From assembly GCF_019890675.1 (NCBI RefSeq), contig NZ_JAIOAA010000002.1, positions 434,001-498,000 of the forward strand: a stretch of DNA of 64,000 nucleotides, given 5' to 3'. The notes below the pieces were generated by a model, which saw nothing but the letters and a program-made list of their open reading frames with translations, made no database searches and had not been told where the DNA came from. The DNA is from Micromonospora sp. PLK6-60. Lineage in GTDB: Bacteria; Actinomycetota; Actinomycetes; Mycobacteriales; Micromonosporaceae. The stretch's first letter is position 1. Each line of letters opens with the position of its first letter. Of this stretch, positions 8,421 to 16,827 are shown one piece after another. The translations under genes and the position numbers were made by a program.

Positions 8421-9725
8421 TCAGGGGGTGTGGAGGGCCTCGGTTAGGGCGGGGAGGAGGAGGGTTAGCTGCCACTCGCGGGCGCCGAAGCCGCGGAGGG
8501 TCTCGGCGACCGTGTCGTCGGTGATCTCGTCGGGGGGTTGCCAGGCCAGGCGGCGGATCGAGTCCGGCGCGATCAGGTTCTCCGCGGGGAGCTGGTGCGC
8601 GCCGGAGGTCCGGACCACCACCTCCCGGCAGCGGGCCAGCCGCGCCGCGGCCACCGGGTCCCGCTCGGCCCAGCGGTGCGGCGGCGGCGGGCCCTCCACC
8701 GTCGGGGTCACCGGCAACGCGTCGTCCGGCAGGTGCCGGGCGTCGTCGAGCGCGGCCAGCCAGGTCCGGGCCAGCCGGCGCACCGAGCGGCCGCCGAACC
8801 CGGGCAGGGTCAGCAGCGTCTTCTCGTCCTTCGGGTCCAGCTCCGCCGCGGCCACGATCGCCGAGTCCGGCAGCACCCGCCCCGGCGCGGCGTCCCGCCG
8901 CGCGGCGATCTGATCCCGGGCGTACCAGAGGGACCGGACCCGGGCCTGGGCCCGCGCGCCCCGGACCCGGTGGATGCCCGAGGTACGCCGCCAGGGCTCG
9001 GCGCGTACCCGGGGCGGGCGGGCGCCGTTGCGCACCAGGGCGGCAAACTCCTCCGCCGCCCATTCGGACTTGCCCTGCCGGGTCAGCTCCTCGTCCAGCG
9101 CGTCGCGCAGGTCGACAAGCATCTCCACGTCCAGCGCCGCGTACGTCAGCCAGGACTCCGGCAGCGGGCGGCTGGACCAGTCGGCGGCCGAGTGATGCTT
9201 CTCCAGCGTGTAGCCGAGCAGCTGCTCGGTGAGCGCGGCGAGGCCGACCCGCTCGAAGCCGGCCAGCCGGGCGGCCAGCTCGGTGTCGAAGAGCCGGCGC
9301 GGTCGCAGTCCCACCTCCGCCAGGCAGGCCAGGTCCTGGCTGGCCGCGTGCAACACCCACTCGGCGTCGGCGATCGCCGCGTCCAGGGCGGCGAGGTCGG
9401 GTAGGGGCAGCGGGTCGATCAGCGTGGTGCCGGCGCCGGCCCGGCGCAGCTGCACGAGGTATGCCCGCTGGCTGTAGCGGTAGCCCGAGGCACGCTCGGC
9501 GTCGAGGGCGACGGGGCCGGTGCCGGCGGCGAAGCGGGCCACGACCTCGTCGAGTTCGCCGGGTGTGGCCACCGGTTCGGGCGTGCCGTCGCGGGGGGCG
9601 GTCAGCGGGACGGGGCCACCGGTGGGCTCGTCGGTCCCGTCCTGGGGCTCGGTCTCGGCCGGGGAGGGGACGTCTTCGGCACGGTTCTCGGCGGCCCGAC
9701 GGCGCAGGGGTGGTTCGTCGGTCAC
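8421..9725 (-). CDS. rnd: Ribonuclease D-like 3'-5' exonuclease with HRDC domain
   Basis: This 434-residue protein has a DEDD-type exonuclease domain and an HRDC helical domain, as in RNase D enzymes that trim the 3' ends of tRNA precursors and other RNAs. Catalytic motifs are visible as VALDAERASG (D75, E77), ASQDLACL, FDTELAARL and the YAALDVEML motif III. The HRDC region (about 250-330) contains LPGFGGRSVRRLA. The first 55 residues are charged, low-complexity and probably disordered. The GTG at 9725 has no strong ribosome site. It lies near a DUF3000 gene, a neighbourhood I recall from other actinobacteria. Confidence 0.9.
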   Translation of the reverse strand: MTDEPPLRRRAAENRAEDVPSPAETEPQDGTDEPTGGPVPLTAPRDGTPEPVATPGELDEVVARFAAGTGPVALDAERASGYRYSQRAYLVQLRRAGAGTTLIDPLPLPDLAALDAAIADAEWVLHAASQDLACLAEVGLRPRRLFDTELAARLAGFERVGLAALTEQLLGYTLEKHHSAADWSSRPLPESWLTYAALDVEMLVDLRDALDEELTRQGKSEWAAEEFAALVRNGARPPRVRAEPWRRTSGIHRVRGARAQARVRSLWYARDQIAARRDAAPGRVLPDSAIVAAAELDPKDEKTLLTLPGFGGRSVRRLARTWLAALDDARHLPDDALPVTPTVEGPPPPHRWAERDPVAAARLARCREVVVRTSGAHQLPAENLIAPDSIRRLAWQPPDEITDDTVAETLRGFGAREWQLTLLLPALTEALHTP

Positions 9726-9938
9726 CTGACAACCCTAGTGCGCCGGCAGATCCGGTGTGCGCAGCCGGTCGGGGGCGTGTCGGCGGGATGGCCGGCAGGT
9801 GTCCGGGCGGAGCCCGCCACCACCCAGGTGACGAGATCGGACAACAGGGCAGACAAAGCCCGTCCACGCCGGTACGGTCCATCGGGCCGTGCCGCGTTGA
9901 GCCTGGCAGCGGCGTTGCGGCGGGGAGGGCGAGGGGCC

Positions 9939-11582
9939 ATGGCGGCTGGTTACGGAGCGGGTGACGGGTTCTCCGGGCAGAGCGCGGACGGGACGGACGA
10001 GCCGCAGCGCGGCGACCGCCCGGGACCCCTGCCGCCGCGCCTCACCCGGCCGGCCGGCCACGCCGTCGGGCCCGGGTGGACCGGCACCCCGGCGGTTGGC
10101 GGCCTCCCGGCCCCGGCCGCGGTTGGTGGCTTCCCGGCCCCGACTGCGGTTGGTGGCTTCCCGGCCCCGGCTGCCGGCACCGTCCGGCCCCCGGGCGTCG
10201 AGGGCTTTCCCGCGCCGCCGGCGGACCACCCGAGAGAGGCGGCCGGCCAGTCCTCGGCGGGCGCGCCCTTCCCGCCCGGGGTCGGCGGCGCGCCGGCGTA
10301 CGAGCGGCGGGACCAGCCACCCGTGCCGGCACCCCGGGCCACCTGGCCCGCCAGTTCCGGCGGTGGGCAATGGGACGGCGCGTCCGCCAGGTCCGGGGGT
10401 GGGCAGTGGGACGGTGCGCCCGCCGGCTCGGGAGGCGGGCAGTGGGACGGCGCGTCCGCCGGATCGGGCGGTGGGCGGTGGAACGGCGCGTCCGCCGGTT
10501 CCGCTGGTGGGCAGGGGGACGGTGCGCCCGCCCGGGCTGGCTGGTCCTCGGCCGGTGCCCCCGGTCAGCACGCCGAGGCCGCTACCGGCCCGGGCCGGGG
10601 CGGCGTGCCGGTGCCCGGACAGCCCACCGGGTTCGGGTACCCGGAGCAGTCGACCGTCGGGTCTGCCGGGCCGCCAGCCTCCGGGTTCGCGTACCCGGGG
10701 CGGCCGGTCTCCGGGTTCGGCGCGGTGGCCGCCCTGCCGGGGCAGCCGGGTGGCGCCGCCCTGCCGGGGCAGCCGGCGTACCCGGCCGGGTCCGCTGCCC
10801 CGGCCGCCCGGCGGCGGTGGCCGGTGGTGGCGCTGGCGCTGGCCGGGCTGCTGGCGGTGGTCGCCGGCGCGCAGGCGTACCAGATCCACCGGCTGGATGA
10901 CCGGCTCACCGCCACGGACCGGCGGCTGGCCGATGCGCAGGGCGCGACCGGCAACCGGTTGGACGGCCTGGAGCAGCGGGCGGGCGCCCTGGAGAAGCAG
11001 GCCGGTGCCGCCTTCAACCCGGAGGCGGTGGCCAGTGCGGTGCTGCCCAGTGTGTTCCGGGTGCGCGCCGGTGACTTCACCGGCACGGCGTTCGCGGTCG
11101 GCAAGCCCCCGGCCGGGGGAGGCACCACCCTGCTGACGAACTTCCACGTGGTCGAGTCGGTCCACGCCGGCGGCGGCCGGAAGGTCTTCCTGGAGCGCTC
11201 CGACCAGCGGTTCGAGGCCACCATCGTGCGCGTCGACCGCACCAAGGACCTCGCCCAACTGCGGACCGCCGCCCGCTTCAAGCCACTCGTCGCGGCCGCC
11301 AAGCCGGTCCGGTCCGGGCAGCAGATCATCGTCGTCGGCGCCCCACTGGGCCTGCAGGACACGGTCACCACCGGTGTGGTGAGCGCCCTGCGCAAGGACG
11401 AGGGAGATGCCGGCCCGGTCATCCAGTTCGACGCCTCGATCAACCCGGGCAACTCGGGCGGACCGGTGATCAGCGGCACCAAGGAAGTGGTCGGCATCGC
11501 GACCGCCAAGGCCCGTAACGCCGAGGGGATCGGCCTCGCTGTGCCCATCAGGACTGCCTGCGACACCTTCTCCCTCTGCTGA
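9939..11582 (+). CDS. Membrane-anchored trypsin-like serine protease with repetitive N terminus
   Basis: This 547-residue protein starts at the ATG at 9939 behind GGGAGGGCGAGGGG. The N-terminal 280 residues are low-complexity, including three VGGFPAP units and five 12-residue units of the type SGGGQWDGASAG. Then come a membrane segment (VVALALAGLLAVVAGA), a short coiled coil (DDRLTATDRRLADAQ...) and a compact S1/HtrA-like protease domain. The catalytic triad is readable: H403 in TNFHVV, D437 in RTKDLAQL and S506 in NPGNSGGPV. No PDZ domain follows, so it differs from classical DegP/HtrA. The protease faces outside the cytoplasm. A coiled-coil membrane protein follows 120 bp downstream. Confidence 0.88.
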   Translation: MAAGYGAGDGFSGQSADGTDEPQRGDRPGPLPPRLTRPAGHAVGPGWTGTPAVGGLPAPAAVGGFPAPTAVGGFPAPAAGTVRPPGVEGFPAPPADHPREAAGQSSAGAPFPPGVGGAPAYERRDQPPVPAPRATWPASSGGGQWDGASARSGGGQWDGAPAGSGGGQWDGASAGSGGGRWNGASAGSAGGQGDGAPARAGWSSAGAPGQHAEAATGPGRGGVPVPGQPTGFGYPEQSTVGSAGPPASGFAYPGRPVSGFGAVAALPGQPGGAALPGQPAYPAGSAAPAARRRWPVVALALAGLLAVVAGAQAYQIHRLDDRLTATDRRLADAQGATGNRLDGLEQRAGALEKQAGAAFNPEAVASAVLPSVFRVRAGDFTGTAFAVGKPPAGGGTTLLTNFHVVESVHAGGGRKVFLERSDQRFEATIVRVDRTKDLAQLRTAARFKPLVAAAKPVRSGQQIIVVGAPLGLQDTVTTGVVSALRKDEGDAGPVIQFDASINPGNSGGPVISGTKEVVGIATAKARNAEGIGLAVPIRTACDTFSLC

Positions 11583-11702
11583 CCGGCGCCTGCCGCCGGC
11601 CAGCCCTCGAACCGCAACGCGCAGCGGCGTGCCCCGACCACGCCTACCCGCGGGCCCGAACGCCCGGGTCCGCCCACGGGGACCAGAAACCTGGAGGAAG
11701 AC

Positions 11703-12749
11703 ATGTCCCAGCCACCGAACGGCGCGGGCCGCTATCCGGCCCAGCCGCCGGGCGGCACCGTGTACGGCAGCCCGTACGGGGGCGCCGAGCCGCCGCCCCC
11801 GCCGCCCGGGGGAGCCGAACCGCCGTCCACCCAGTACGGGCGGCCCGAGCCCGCGTCCCCGCCGTACGGCATGGCCCCGCCGTCCTCGCAGTACGGGCGG
11901 GTCGAGCCCGCGTCCCCGCAGTACGGGCGGGCCGAGCCCGCGTCCTCGCAGTACGGTGTGGCCCAGCCGCCCGCGTCACCCGGGGGCGCCCAGCCGCCGT
12001 ACCCGCAGTACCGGCCGGCCCCGCCGGAGCCCACGCTGTCCCAGCGTGCCGTGCCACCGCCCGCCCCGCCGGCTCCCGGCCAGTACGCCCCGACTGCCGC
12101 CCCCTCGCCCGGGTATCCGCAGCCGTTGTCGGCGCCGCCCGTCTCCGGCCCGGGCTTCGGCCCGGGCTTCGGGCCTGTCTCCGGCCCCGGCTTCGCACCT
12201 GTCTCCGGCCCCGGCTCAGGCCCCGGTTCAGGCCCCGTCTCCGGGCCCGGTTTTGGACCCGTCTCCGGGCCCGGCTTCGGCCCCGAGCCGATGTCGGCCC
12301 CGCCCGGCTCGGCTCCCCCGTACGGGCCGTCGAGCCCGGGTCGCCCCGGCCGGGGCCGTACCGTTCTGGTCCTCGCCGTCGTGGCCGGGCTGCTCTTCGT
12401 CCTCGGCGGCGTGATGACCGGCCTCTACGTCACCACGAACGGGAAGCTGGACCGGGCCGAGAAGCAGGTCAGCCAGCAGGAGGGCACCATCGGCGCCAAC
12501 CAGCGGGAGATCGACAAGCTGAAGGTCGACCTCCAGTCGCTGCGGGACAAGCTGGCCGACACGCAGCAGGACCTGACCGGCACCAAGAACGACCGGGACG
12601 AGCAGGCCCGACAGAAGAAGATCATCGCCAGTTGCCTGGACAAGCTGACCACGGCTCTCGGGGCGGCGTCGCGGGGCGACCGGGCCACCTTCGAGGCGGC
12701 CAGCAAGGGCCTGGAGAAGGTCTGCAACGAGGCGGACAACTACCTCTGA
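11703..12749 (+). CDS. Proline-rich single-pass membrane protein with coiled coil
   Basis: This 348-residue protein begins at the ATG at 11703 after CTGGAGGAAGAC. The first two thirds are Pro/Gly/Ser-rich with repeated QYGRxEPAS and PVSGPGFGP units. One membrane segment (VLVLAVVAGLLFVLGGVMTGLYV) is followed by a heptad-rich helix (about 258-310: KLDRAEKQVSQQEGTIGANQ onward) and a short C-terminal helical tail with two cysteines (ASCLDKL and EKVCNEA). The topology mirrors the protease upstream (disordered N terminus, membrane segment, coiled coil), so the two may associate or share a partner; this is inference. I do not recognise a functional family. Confidence 0.75.
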   Translation: MSQPPNGAGRYPAQPPGGTVYGSPYGGAEPPPPPPGGAEPPSTQYGRPEPASPPYGMAPPSSQYGRVEPASPQYGRAEPASSQYGVAQPPASPGGAQPPYPQYRPAPPEPTLSQRAVPPPAPPAPGQYAPTAAPSPGYPQPLSAPPVSGPGFGPGFGPVSGPGFAPVSGPGSGPGSGPVSGPGFGPVSGPGFGPEPMSAPPGSAPPYGPSSPGRPGRGRTVLVLAVVAGLLFVLGGVMTGLYVTTNGKLDRAEKQVSQQEGTIGANQREIDKLKVDLQSLRDKLADTQQDLTGTKNDRDEQARQKKIIASCLDKLTTALGAASRGDRATFEAASKGLEKVCNEADNYL

Positions 12750-12760
12750 GCACCCCCGGC

Positions 12761-12791
12761 ACGGGCCGCGCCGGTCACCGGTGCGGCCCGT
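12761..12791. terminator. Hairpin between convergent genes
   Basis: ACGGGCCGCGCCGGT (12761-12775) pairs with ACCGGTGCGGCCCGT (12777-12791) with one mismatch. The innermost pairs must open to form a loop. It sits 12 bp after the coiled-coil gene stop. Confidence 0.55.
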
Positions 12792-12836
12792 ACGCCTGCG
12801 GTCGGTCACCCGGCGTGCCGGTGCGGGCCCGACCGG

Positions 12837-13409
12837 TCAGGCCGCGCCCGCCGGGCGGCGCTCCGGCAGCGGGGTGACCCCGGGCGGCGGCAGCCCGGCG
12901 GTGGAGGCCAGCAGCGCACACCAGGCGAGCAGGTGCGCGCCCAGGTCGCCGCCGAGGGGCGTCCAGGAGGCGCGGATCTCGATGTCGCCGGCCGCGGGCG
13001 GCCCGGCCAGGTCGCCGAACCGGGTCGACATGGTCTGCGTCACGGTGCCGCCGATCGCCCGGTAGCTCGCCTCCTGCGCCTCCAGCGCGTCGGTCAGCCA
13101 GGTCCAGCCGACGGCGGGCAGCAGCGGATCCGCGGCCAGGTCGGCCTCCAGGTCGGCGGTCACGTACGTGACCAGCCGCAGCGTGCCCTGCCAGGCCTCG
13201 TGTCCGGCCGGGTCGTGCAGCAGGATCAGCCGCCCGGTGGCCACCTCGTCGCCGTCCCGGTGCACCCCGGCGGAGAGCGCGAAGGAGTACGGCGCGAGCC
13301 GCTGGGGGGCGCCGACCTCCTCCAGCGTGATCTCGGGGCGGCAGGTGGCCGACCGCAGCCCGGTGACCGCGTGGGCGAACATCTCCGGGAGCGCGATCGG
13401 GGGGGCCAT
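12837..13409 (-). CDS. DUF3000 domain protein
   Basis: This 190-residue soluble protein matches my recollection of the actinobacterial DUF3000 family: an N-terminal FAHAVTGLRSATCRPEITLEE segment, SFALSAGVHRDGDEVATGRLILLHDPAG in the middle, and VGWTWLTDALEA followed by IEIRASWTPLGGDLGAHL. Members are commonly found near hemE and ribonuclease D, as here. Function is unknown; no catalytic motif is evident. It is divergent from hemE across a 168-bp region containing a dispersed repeat. Confidence 0.85.
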   Translation of the reverse strand: MAPPIALPEMFAHAVTGLRSATCRPEITLEEVGAPQRLAPYSFALSAGVHRDGDEVATGRLILLHDPAGHEAWQGTLRLVTYVTADLEADLAADPLLPAVGWTWLTDALEAQEASYRAIGGTVTQTMSTRFGDLAGPPAAGDIEIRASWTPLGGDLGAHLLAWCALLASTAGLPPPGVTPLPERRPAGAA

Positions 13410-13500
13410 GCCGGCAGCCTATGCCCGTACCGCCCGGGCGGGCGCGACGGCACGCCGACGGCTCGCGCCCGGGCGGTCCGGCACGCCGGACGCGGCCCCG

Positions 13501-13562
13501 GGTGTTAACAGGGGGCCCCTGCTCTACCGAATGCGTTAACAGGGGGCCCCTCCTTGCACCTC
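13501..13562 (+). repeat. 62-bp dispersed element (family B, copy 1)
   Basis: The element contains two direct copies of GTTAACAGGGGGCCCCT (13504-13520 and 13535-13551). It matches the reverse complement of 22006-22067 at 58 of 62 positions. It ends 15 bp before the hemE ATG, so it forms much of the hemE leader or promoter region. Confidence 0.85.
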
Positions 13563-13577
13563 AGGGGGCGTGGCACG

Positions 13578-14651
13578 ATGGCCGCGATGAGCACCGACAG
13601 CACGGGCGCCGCCGCCCGAAACTCGCCCTTCGTCCGGGCCTGCCGCCGCGAGCCGGTCCCGCACACCCCGGTCTGGTTCATGCGTCAGGCCGGCCGGTCG
13701 CTGCCGGAGTACCGCGAGATCCGCGCGAACGTGGCGATGCTGGACTCCTGCCGCCGCCCCGAGCTGGTCACCGAGATCACCCTCCAGCCGGTCCGCCGGC
13801 ACGGGGTGGACGCGGCGATCCTGTTCAGCGACATCGTCGTCCCGGTCGCCGCCGCCGGCGTGGACCTGGACATCGTGCCCGGCACCGGGCCGGTCGTCGC
13901 CGAGCCGGTGCGTACCGCCGCCGACGTGCAGCGGATCCGGCCGATCGGCCGCGACGACGTCCCGTACGTGGACGAGGCGGTCCGGCTGCTCGTCGCCGAG
14001 CTCGGCGGCACCCCGCTGATCGGCTTCGCCGGCGCCCCGTTCACCCTGGCCAGCTACCTGGTCGAGGGCGGCCCGTCGCGGACCCACGCGAAGACCAAGG
14101 CGCTGATGCACGGCGACCCGGAGCTGTGGCACGCGCTCTGCGGCCGGCTGGCCGACGTGACGCTGGAGTTCCTCCGGGTCCAGGTCGCCGCCGGGGTGTC
14201 CGCGGTGCAGCTGTTCGACTCGTGGGCCGGGGCGCTCTCCGAGGCCGACTACCGCCGCTTCGTCATGCCGCACTCGGCGAAGGTGCTCGCCGGGCTGGGC
14301 GCCGACGTGCCGCGGATCCACTTCGGGGTGGGCACCGGCGAGCTGCTCGCCGCGATGGGCGAGGCCGGCGCCGACGTGGTGGGCGTGGACTGGCGTACCC
14401 CGCTGGACGTCGCGACCCGCCGGATCGGCCCGGACAAGGCCGTGCAGGGCAACCTCGACCCGACGCTGCTGTTCGCCCCGTGGCCGGTGATCGAGGCGGA
14501 GGTGCGGCGGATCCTCGGCGAGGGCCGGGCCGCCCCCGGGCACGTGTTCAACCTCGGCCACGGCGTGCTGCCGGAGACCGACCCGGACGTGCTGACCCGG
14601 GTGGTCGCGCTGGTCCACGAGGTCTCCGCGCGCCCGGCGGAGCGGGGCTGA
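13578..14651 (+). CDS. hemE: Uroporphyrinogen III decarboxylase
   Basis: This 357-residue enzyme decarboxylates the four acetate side chains of uroporphyrinogen III to give coproporphyrinogen III. It has the family signature [12 protein letters not shown] (35-46), [28 protein letters not shown] and [13 protein letters not shown]. The ATG at 13578 lies 9 nt after AGGGGG; an ATG at 13587 is an alternative. It is the first gene of hemE-hemY-hemQ, with 2 bp between its stop and the next ATG. The 62-bp repeat element directly upstream may affect expression. Confidence 0.95.
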   Translation: MAAMSTDSTGAAARNSPFVRACRREPVPHTPVWFMRQAGRSLPEYREIRANVAMLDSCRRPELVTEITLQPVRRHGVDAAILFSDIVVPVAAAGVDLDIVPGTGPVVAEPVRTAADVQRIRPIGRDDVPYVDEAVRLLVAELGGTPLIGFAGAPFTLASYLVEGGPSRTHAKTKALMHGDPELWHALCGRLADVTLEFLRVQVAAGVSAVQLFDSWAGALSEADYRRFVMPHSAKVLAGLGADVPRIHFGVGTGELLAAMGEAGADVVGVDWRTPLDVATRRIGPDKAVQGNLDPTLLFAPWPVIEAEVRRILGEGRAAPGHVFNLGHGVLPETDPDVLTRVVALVHEVSARPAERG

Positions 14652-14653
14652 CC

Positions 14654-16063
14654 ATGGCCCGGCCGTGGCGCATCGCGATCGTCGGCGGCGGCATCACCGG
14701 GCTGGCCGCCGCGGTCCGGTTGCGCGACGCCGCCCCCGCCGGCACCGAGATCACCGTGTACGAGGGTTCCGGCGCGCTCGGCGGCAAGCTGCGCACCGGC
14801 GAGCTGGCCGGCCGACCTGTCGAGTTCGGCGCCGAGTCGTTCCTGATGCGTGACCCGGCCGGCGGCGAGTCCGCCGCGGTGGCCCTGGCCCGCCGGCTCG
14901 GCCTGGCCGAGCAGATCGTGCACCCCACCGTCGGGCAGGCCGCCCTCGCCGTCGACGGCGTGTTGCGCCCGGTGCCCGGCGGCACCCTGGTCGGCGTACC
15001 CGGGGATCTGGCGCAGGTGGCGACCGTGGCGGCGCCGACGGCGGACGCCGACCGCGACGGCGGCCGGCCGCTGCTCGGCGCGGACCAGGACGTGGCGGTC
15101 GGCGCGCTGGTCCGGGCCCGGCTGGGCGACCAGGTGGTGGACCGGCTGGTCGACCCGATGCTCGGCGGCGTCTACGCCGGCCGGGCCGACGACCTGTCGC
15201 TGGCCACCACCATGCCGGCCCTGGCGCGGGCGGCCCGGGTGGAGCACACCCTGGTCGGCGCGGTCCGCGCCGCGCAGGCCGCCGCCCCGCGTACGCCCGG
15301 CGCGCCGGTCTTCGGCACCCTGGCCGGCGGGCTGAGCACCCTGGTCGAGGCGGCGGCCCGGGCCAGCGGCGCGACCATCCGCACCGGCGCCACCGTGCGC
15401 GAGCTGACCCGGACCACCGACGGCTGGCGGCTGACCGTGGGACCCACCCGGGACCCCGAGCTGGTCGAGGCGGACGCCGTGCTGCTCGCCGTGCCGGCCC
15501 GGCCGGCGGCCCGGCTGCTCGCCGAGGTGGACCCGGCGGTGGCCGCCGGGGTCGGCGGGCTCGACTACGCCAGCGTCGCCCTGGTCACCCTGGCCCTGCC
15601 CGCACCCGACCTGCCCCGGCTCTCCGGTTTCCTGGTGCCGGCCACCGAGGGGCTGCTGATCAAGGCGTCGACGTTCTTCACCACCAAGTGGGGGCACCTG
15701 GCCCAGCCGGACGGGGTGGCCCTGGTCCGCGCCTCCGTCGGCCGGTACGGCGAGGAGACCTCGCTCCAGCTCGCCGACGACGACCTGCTGGCGGCCGTGC
15801 ACAAGGAGCTGTCCGGGGTGCTCGGCACGCCGTTGCCCGCCCCGCTCGCCGGCCACGTGCAGCGCTGGGGCGGGGCGCTGCCGCAGTACACCCCGGGCCA
15901 CCTGGACCGGGTGGCGGCGGCCCGGACGGCGCTACGCGCGGCGTACCCCACGCTGGTCCTGGCCGGCGCCGGCTACGACGGCGTCGGCATCCCGGTCTGC
16001 GTCCGCTCCGGCGCGACGGCGGCCGACGAGATCATCGAAGCACTGGAAGGATCGGGGAGATGA
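14654..16063 (+). CDS. hemY: Coproporphyrinogen III oxidase (HemY/CgoX-type, FAD-dependent)
   Basis: This 469-residue flavoprotein has an N-terminal FAD-binding motif ([17 protein letters not shown], 7-23) and ends with [18 protein letters not shown], the second FAD-contact region of the protoporphyrinogen-oxidase family. [13 protein letters not shown] in the middle is typical of HemY. In actinobacteria this enzyme oxidises coproporphyrinogen III to coproporphyrin III rather than acting on protoporphyrinogen. The presence of hemQ next door supports that role. Its stop codon overlaps the hemQ start in ATGA, so the two are translationally coupled. Confidence 0.93.
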   Translation: MARPWRIAIVGGGITGLAAAVRLRDAAPAGTEITVYEGSGALGGKLRTGELAGRPVEFGAESFLMRDPAGGESAAVALARRLGLAEQIVHPTVGQAALAVDGVLRPVPGGTLVGVPGDLAQVATVAAPTADADRDGGRPLLGADQDVAVGALVRARLGDQVVDRLVDPMLGGVYAGRADDLSLATTMPALARAARVEHTLVGAVRAAQAAAPRTPGAPVFGTLAGGLSTLVEAAARASGATIRTGATVRELTRTTDGWRLTVGPTRDPELVEADAVLLAVPARPAARLLAEVDPAVAAGVGGLDYASVALVTLALPAPDLPRLSGFLVPATEGLLIKASTFFTTKWGHLAQPDGVALVRASVGRYGEETSLQLADDDLLAAVHKELSGVLGTPLPAPLAGHVQRWGGALPQYTPGHLDRVAAARTALRAAYPTLVLAGAGYDGVGIPVCVRSGATAADEIIEALEGSGR

Positions 16064-16761
16064 CCGAGCAGACCAACGCGGCCCGGCTGCGGGAGCTGAA
16101 CGCCAGCATCCGCTACACCATGTGGTCGGTGTACCGGGCCAGCGGACCGCTGCCGTCCCTGCGGGACAACGTCGTCGGCGAGGTCGAGTCGCTCTTCGAC
16201 GAGCTGGCCGGCAAGGACGTCACCGTCCGCGGCACGTACGACGTGTCCGGGCTGCGCGCCGACGCGGACGTGATGATCTGGTGGCACTCGTCCTCCAGCG
16301 ACGCGCTGCAGGACGCGTACCTGCGGTTCCGGCGCACCACGCTGGGCCGGGCGCTCACCCCGGTCTGGTCGCAGCTGGCGCTGCACCGGCCGGCCGAGTT
16401 CAACAAGAGCCACATCCCGGCGTTCCTGGCCGGTGAGGAGCCGCGCCGCTACCTCTGCGTCTATCCGTTCGTCCGCTCCTACGAGTGGTATCTGCTGCCC
16501 GACGCCGAGCGGCGGGAGATGCTGGCCGAGCACGGCCGGCTGGCCCGCGGCTACCCGGACGTACGCGCCAACACGGTCGCCTCGTTCGCCCTCGGCGACT
16601 ACGAGTGGATGCTCGCCTTCGAGGCCGACGAGCTGCACCGCATCGTCGACCTGATGCGGGACCTGCGCGCCTCCGGCGCCCGTCGGCACGTCCGCGAGGA
16701 GGTCCCGTTCTACACCGGGCGCCGCCGCTCGGTCGCCGAGATCGTCAACTGCCTGGTCTGA
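16060..16761 (+). CDS. hemQ: Coproheme decarboxylase (chlorite-dismutase family)
   Basis: This 233-residue enzyme uses hydrogen peroxide to convert Fe-coproporphyrin III (coproheme) to heme b, the last step of the Gram-positive heme route. Visible residues are H118 (NKSHIP), catalytic Tyr135 (CVYPFVRS) and the proximal heme ligand H158 (LAEHGRL). These positions coincide with those I recall for the Corynebacterium diphtheriae enzyme. The ATG at 16060 overlaps the hemY stop. Ferrochelatase is not in this window. A strong bidirectional hairpin follows. Confidence 0.93.
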   Translation: MTEQTNAARLRELNASIRYTMWSVYRASGPLPSLRDNVVGEVESLFDELAGKDVTVRGTYDVSGLRADADVMIWWHSSSSDALQDAYLRFRRTTLGRALTPVWSQLALHRPAEFNKSHIPAFLAGEEPRRYLCVYPFVRSYEWYLLPDAERREMLAEHGRLARGYPDVRANTVASFALGDYEWMLAFEADELHRIVDLMRDLRASGARRHVREEVPFYTGRRRSVAEIVNCLV

Positions 16762-16773
16762 CCGGCGTCGCCT

Positions 16774-16815
16774 ACGGTTCGGGCCCCGGAGGGATTCCTC
16801 CGGGGCCCGAACCGT
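16774..16815. terminator. Strong bidirectional terminator between hemQ and the amidase gene
   Basis: ACGGTTCGGGCCCCGGAGG (16774-16792) is perfectly complementary to 16797-16815, giving a 19-bp stem with a 4-nt GATT loop between two convergent genes. Confidence 0.9.
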
Positions 16816-16827
16816 GCGGTCAGCGGG

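Noticed and set aside
11193..11204. CebR-like palindrome GGAGCGCTCC inside the protease gene
   Set aside because: It lacks the outer TGG/CCA bases and lies in coding sequence; such a 10-mer is expected by chance in this composition.
13421..16063. A long frame joining the hemE region with hemY into one protein
   Set aside because: The N-terminal half is an out-of-frame reading of hemE. The true hemE is in another frame and hemY starts at 14654.
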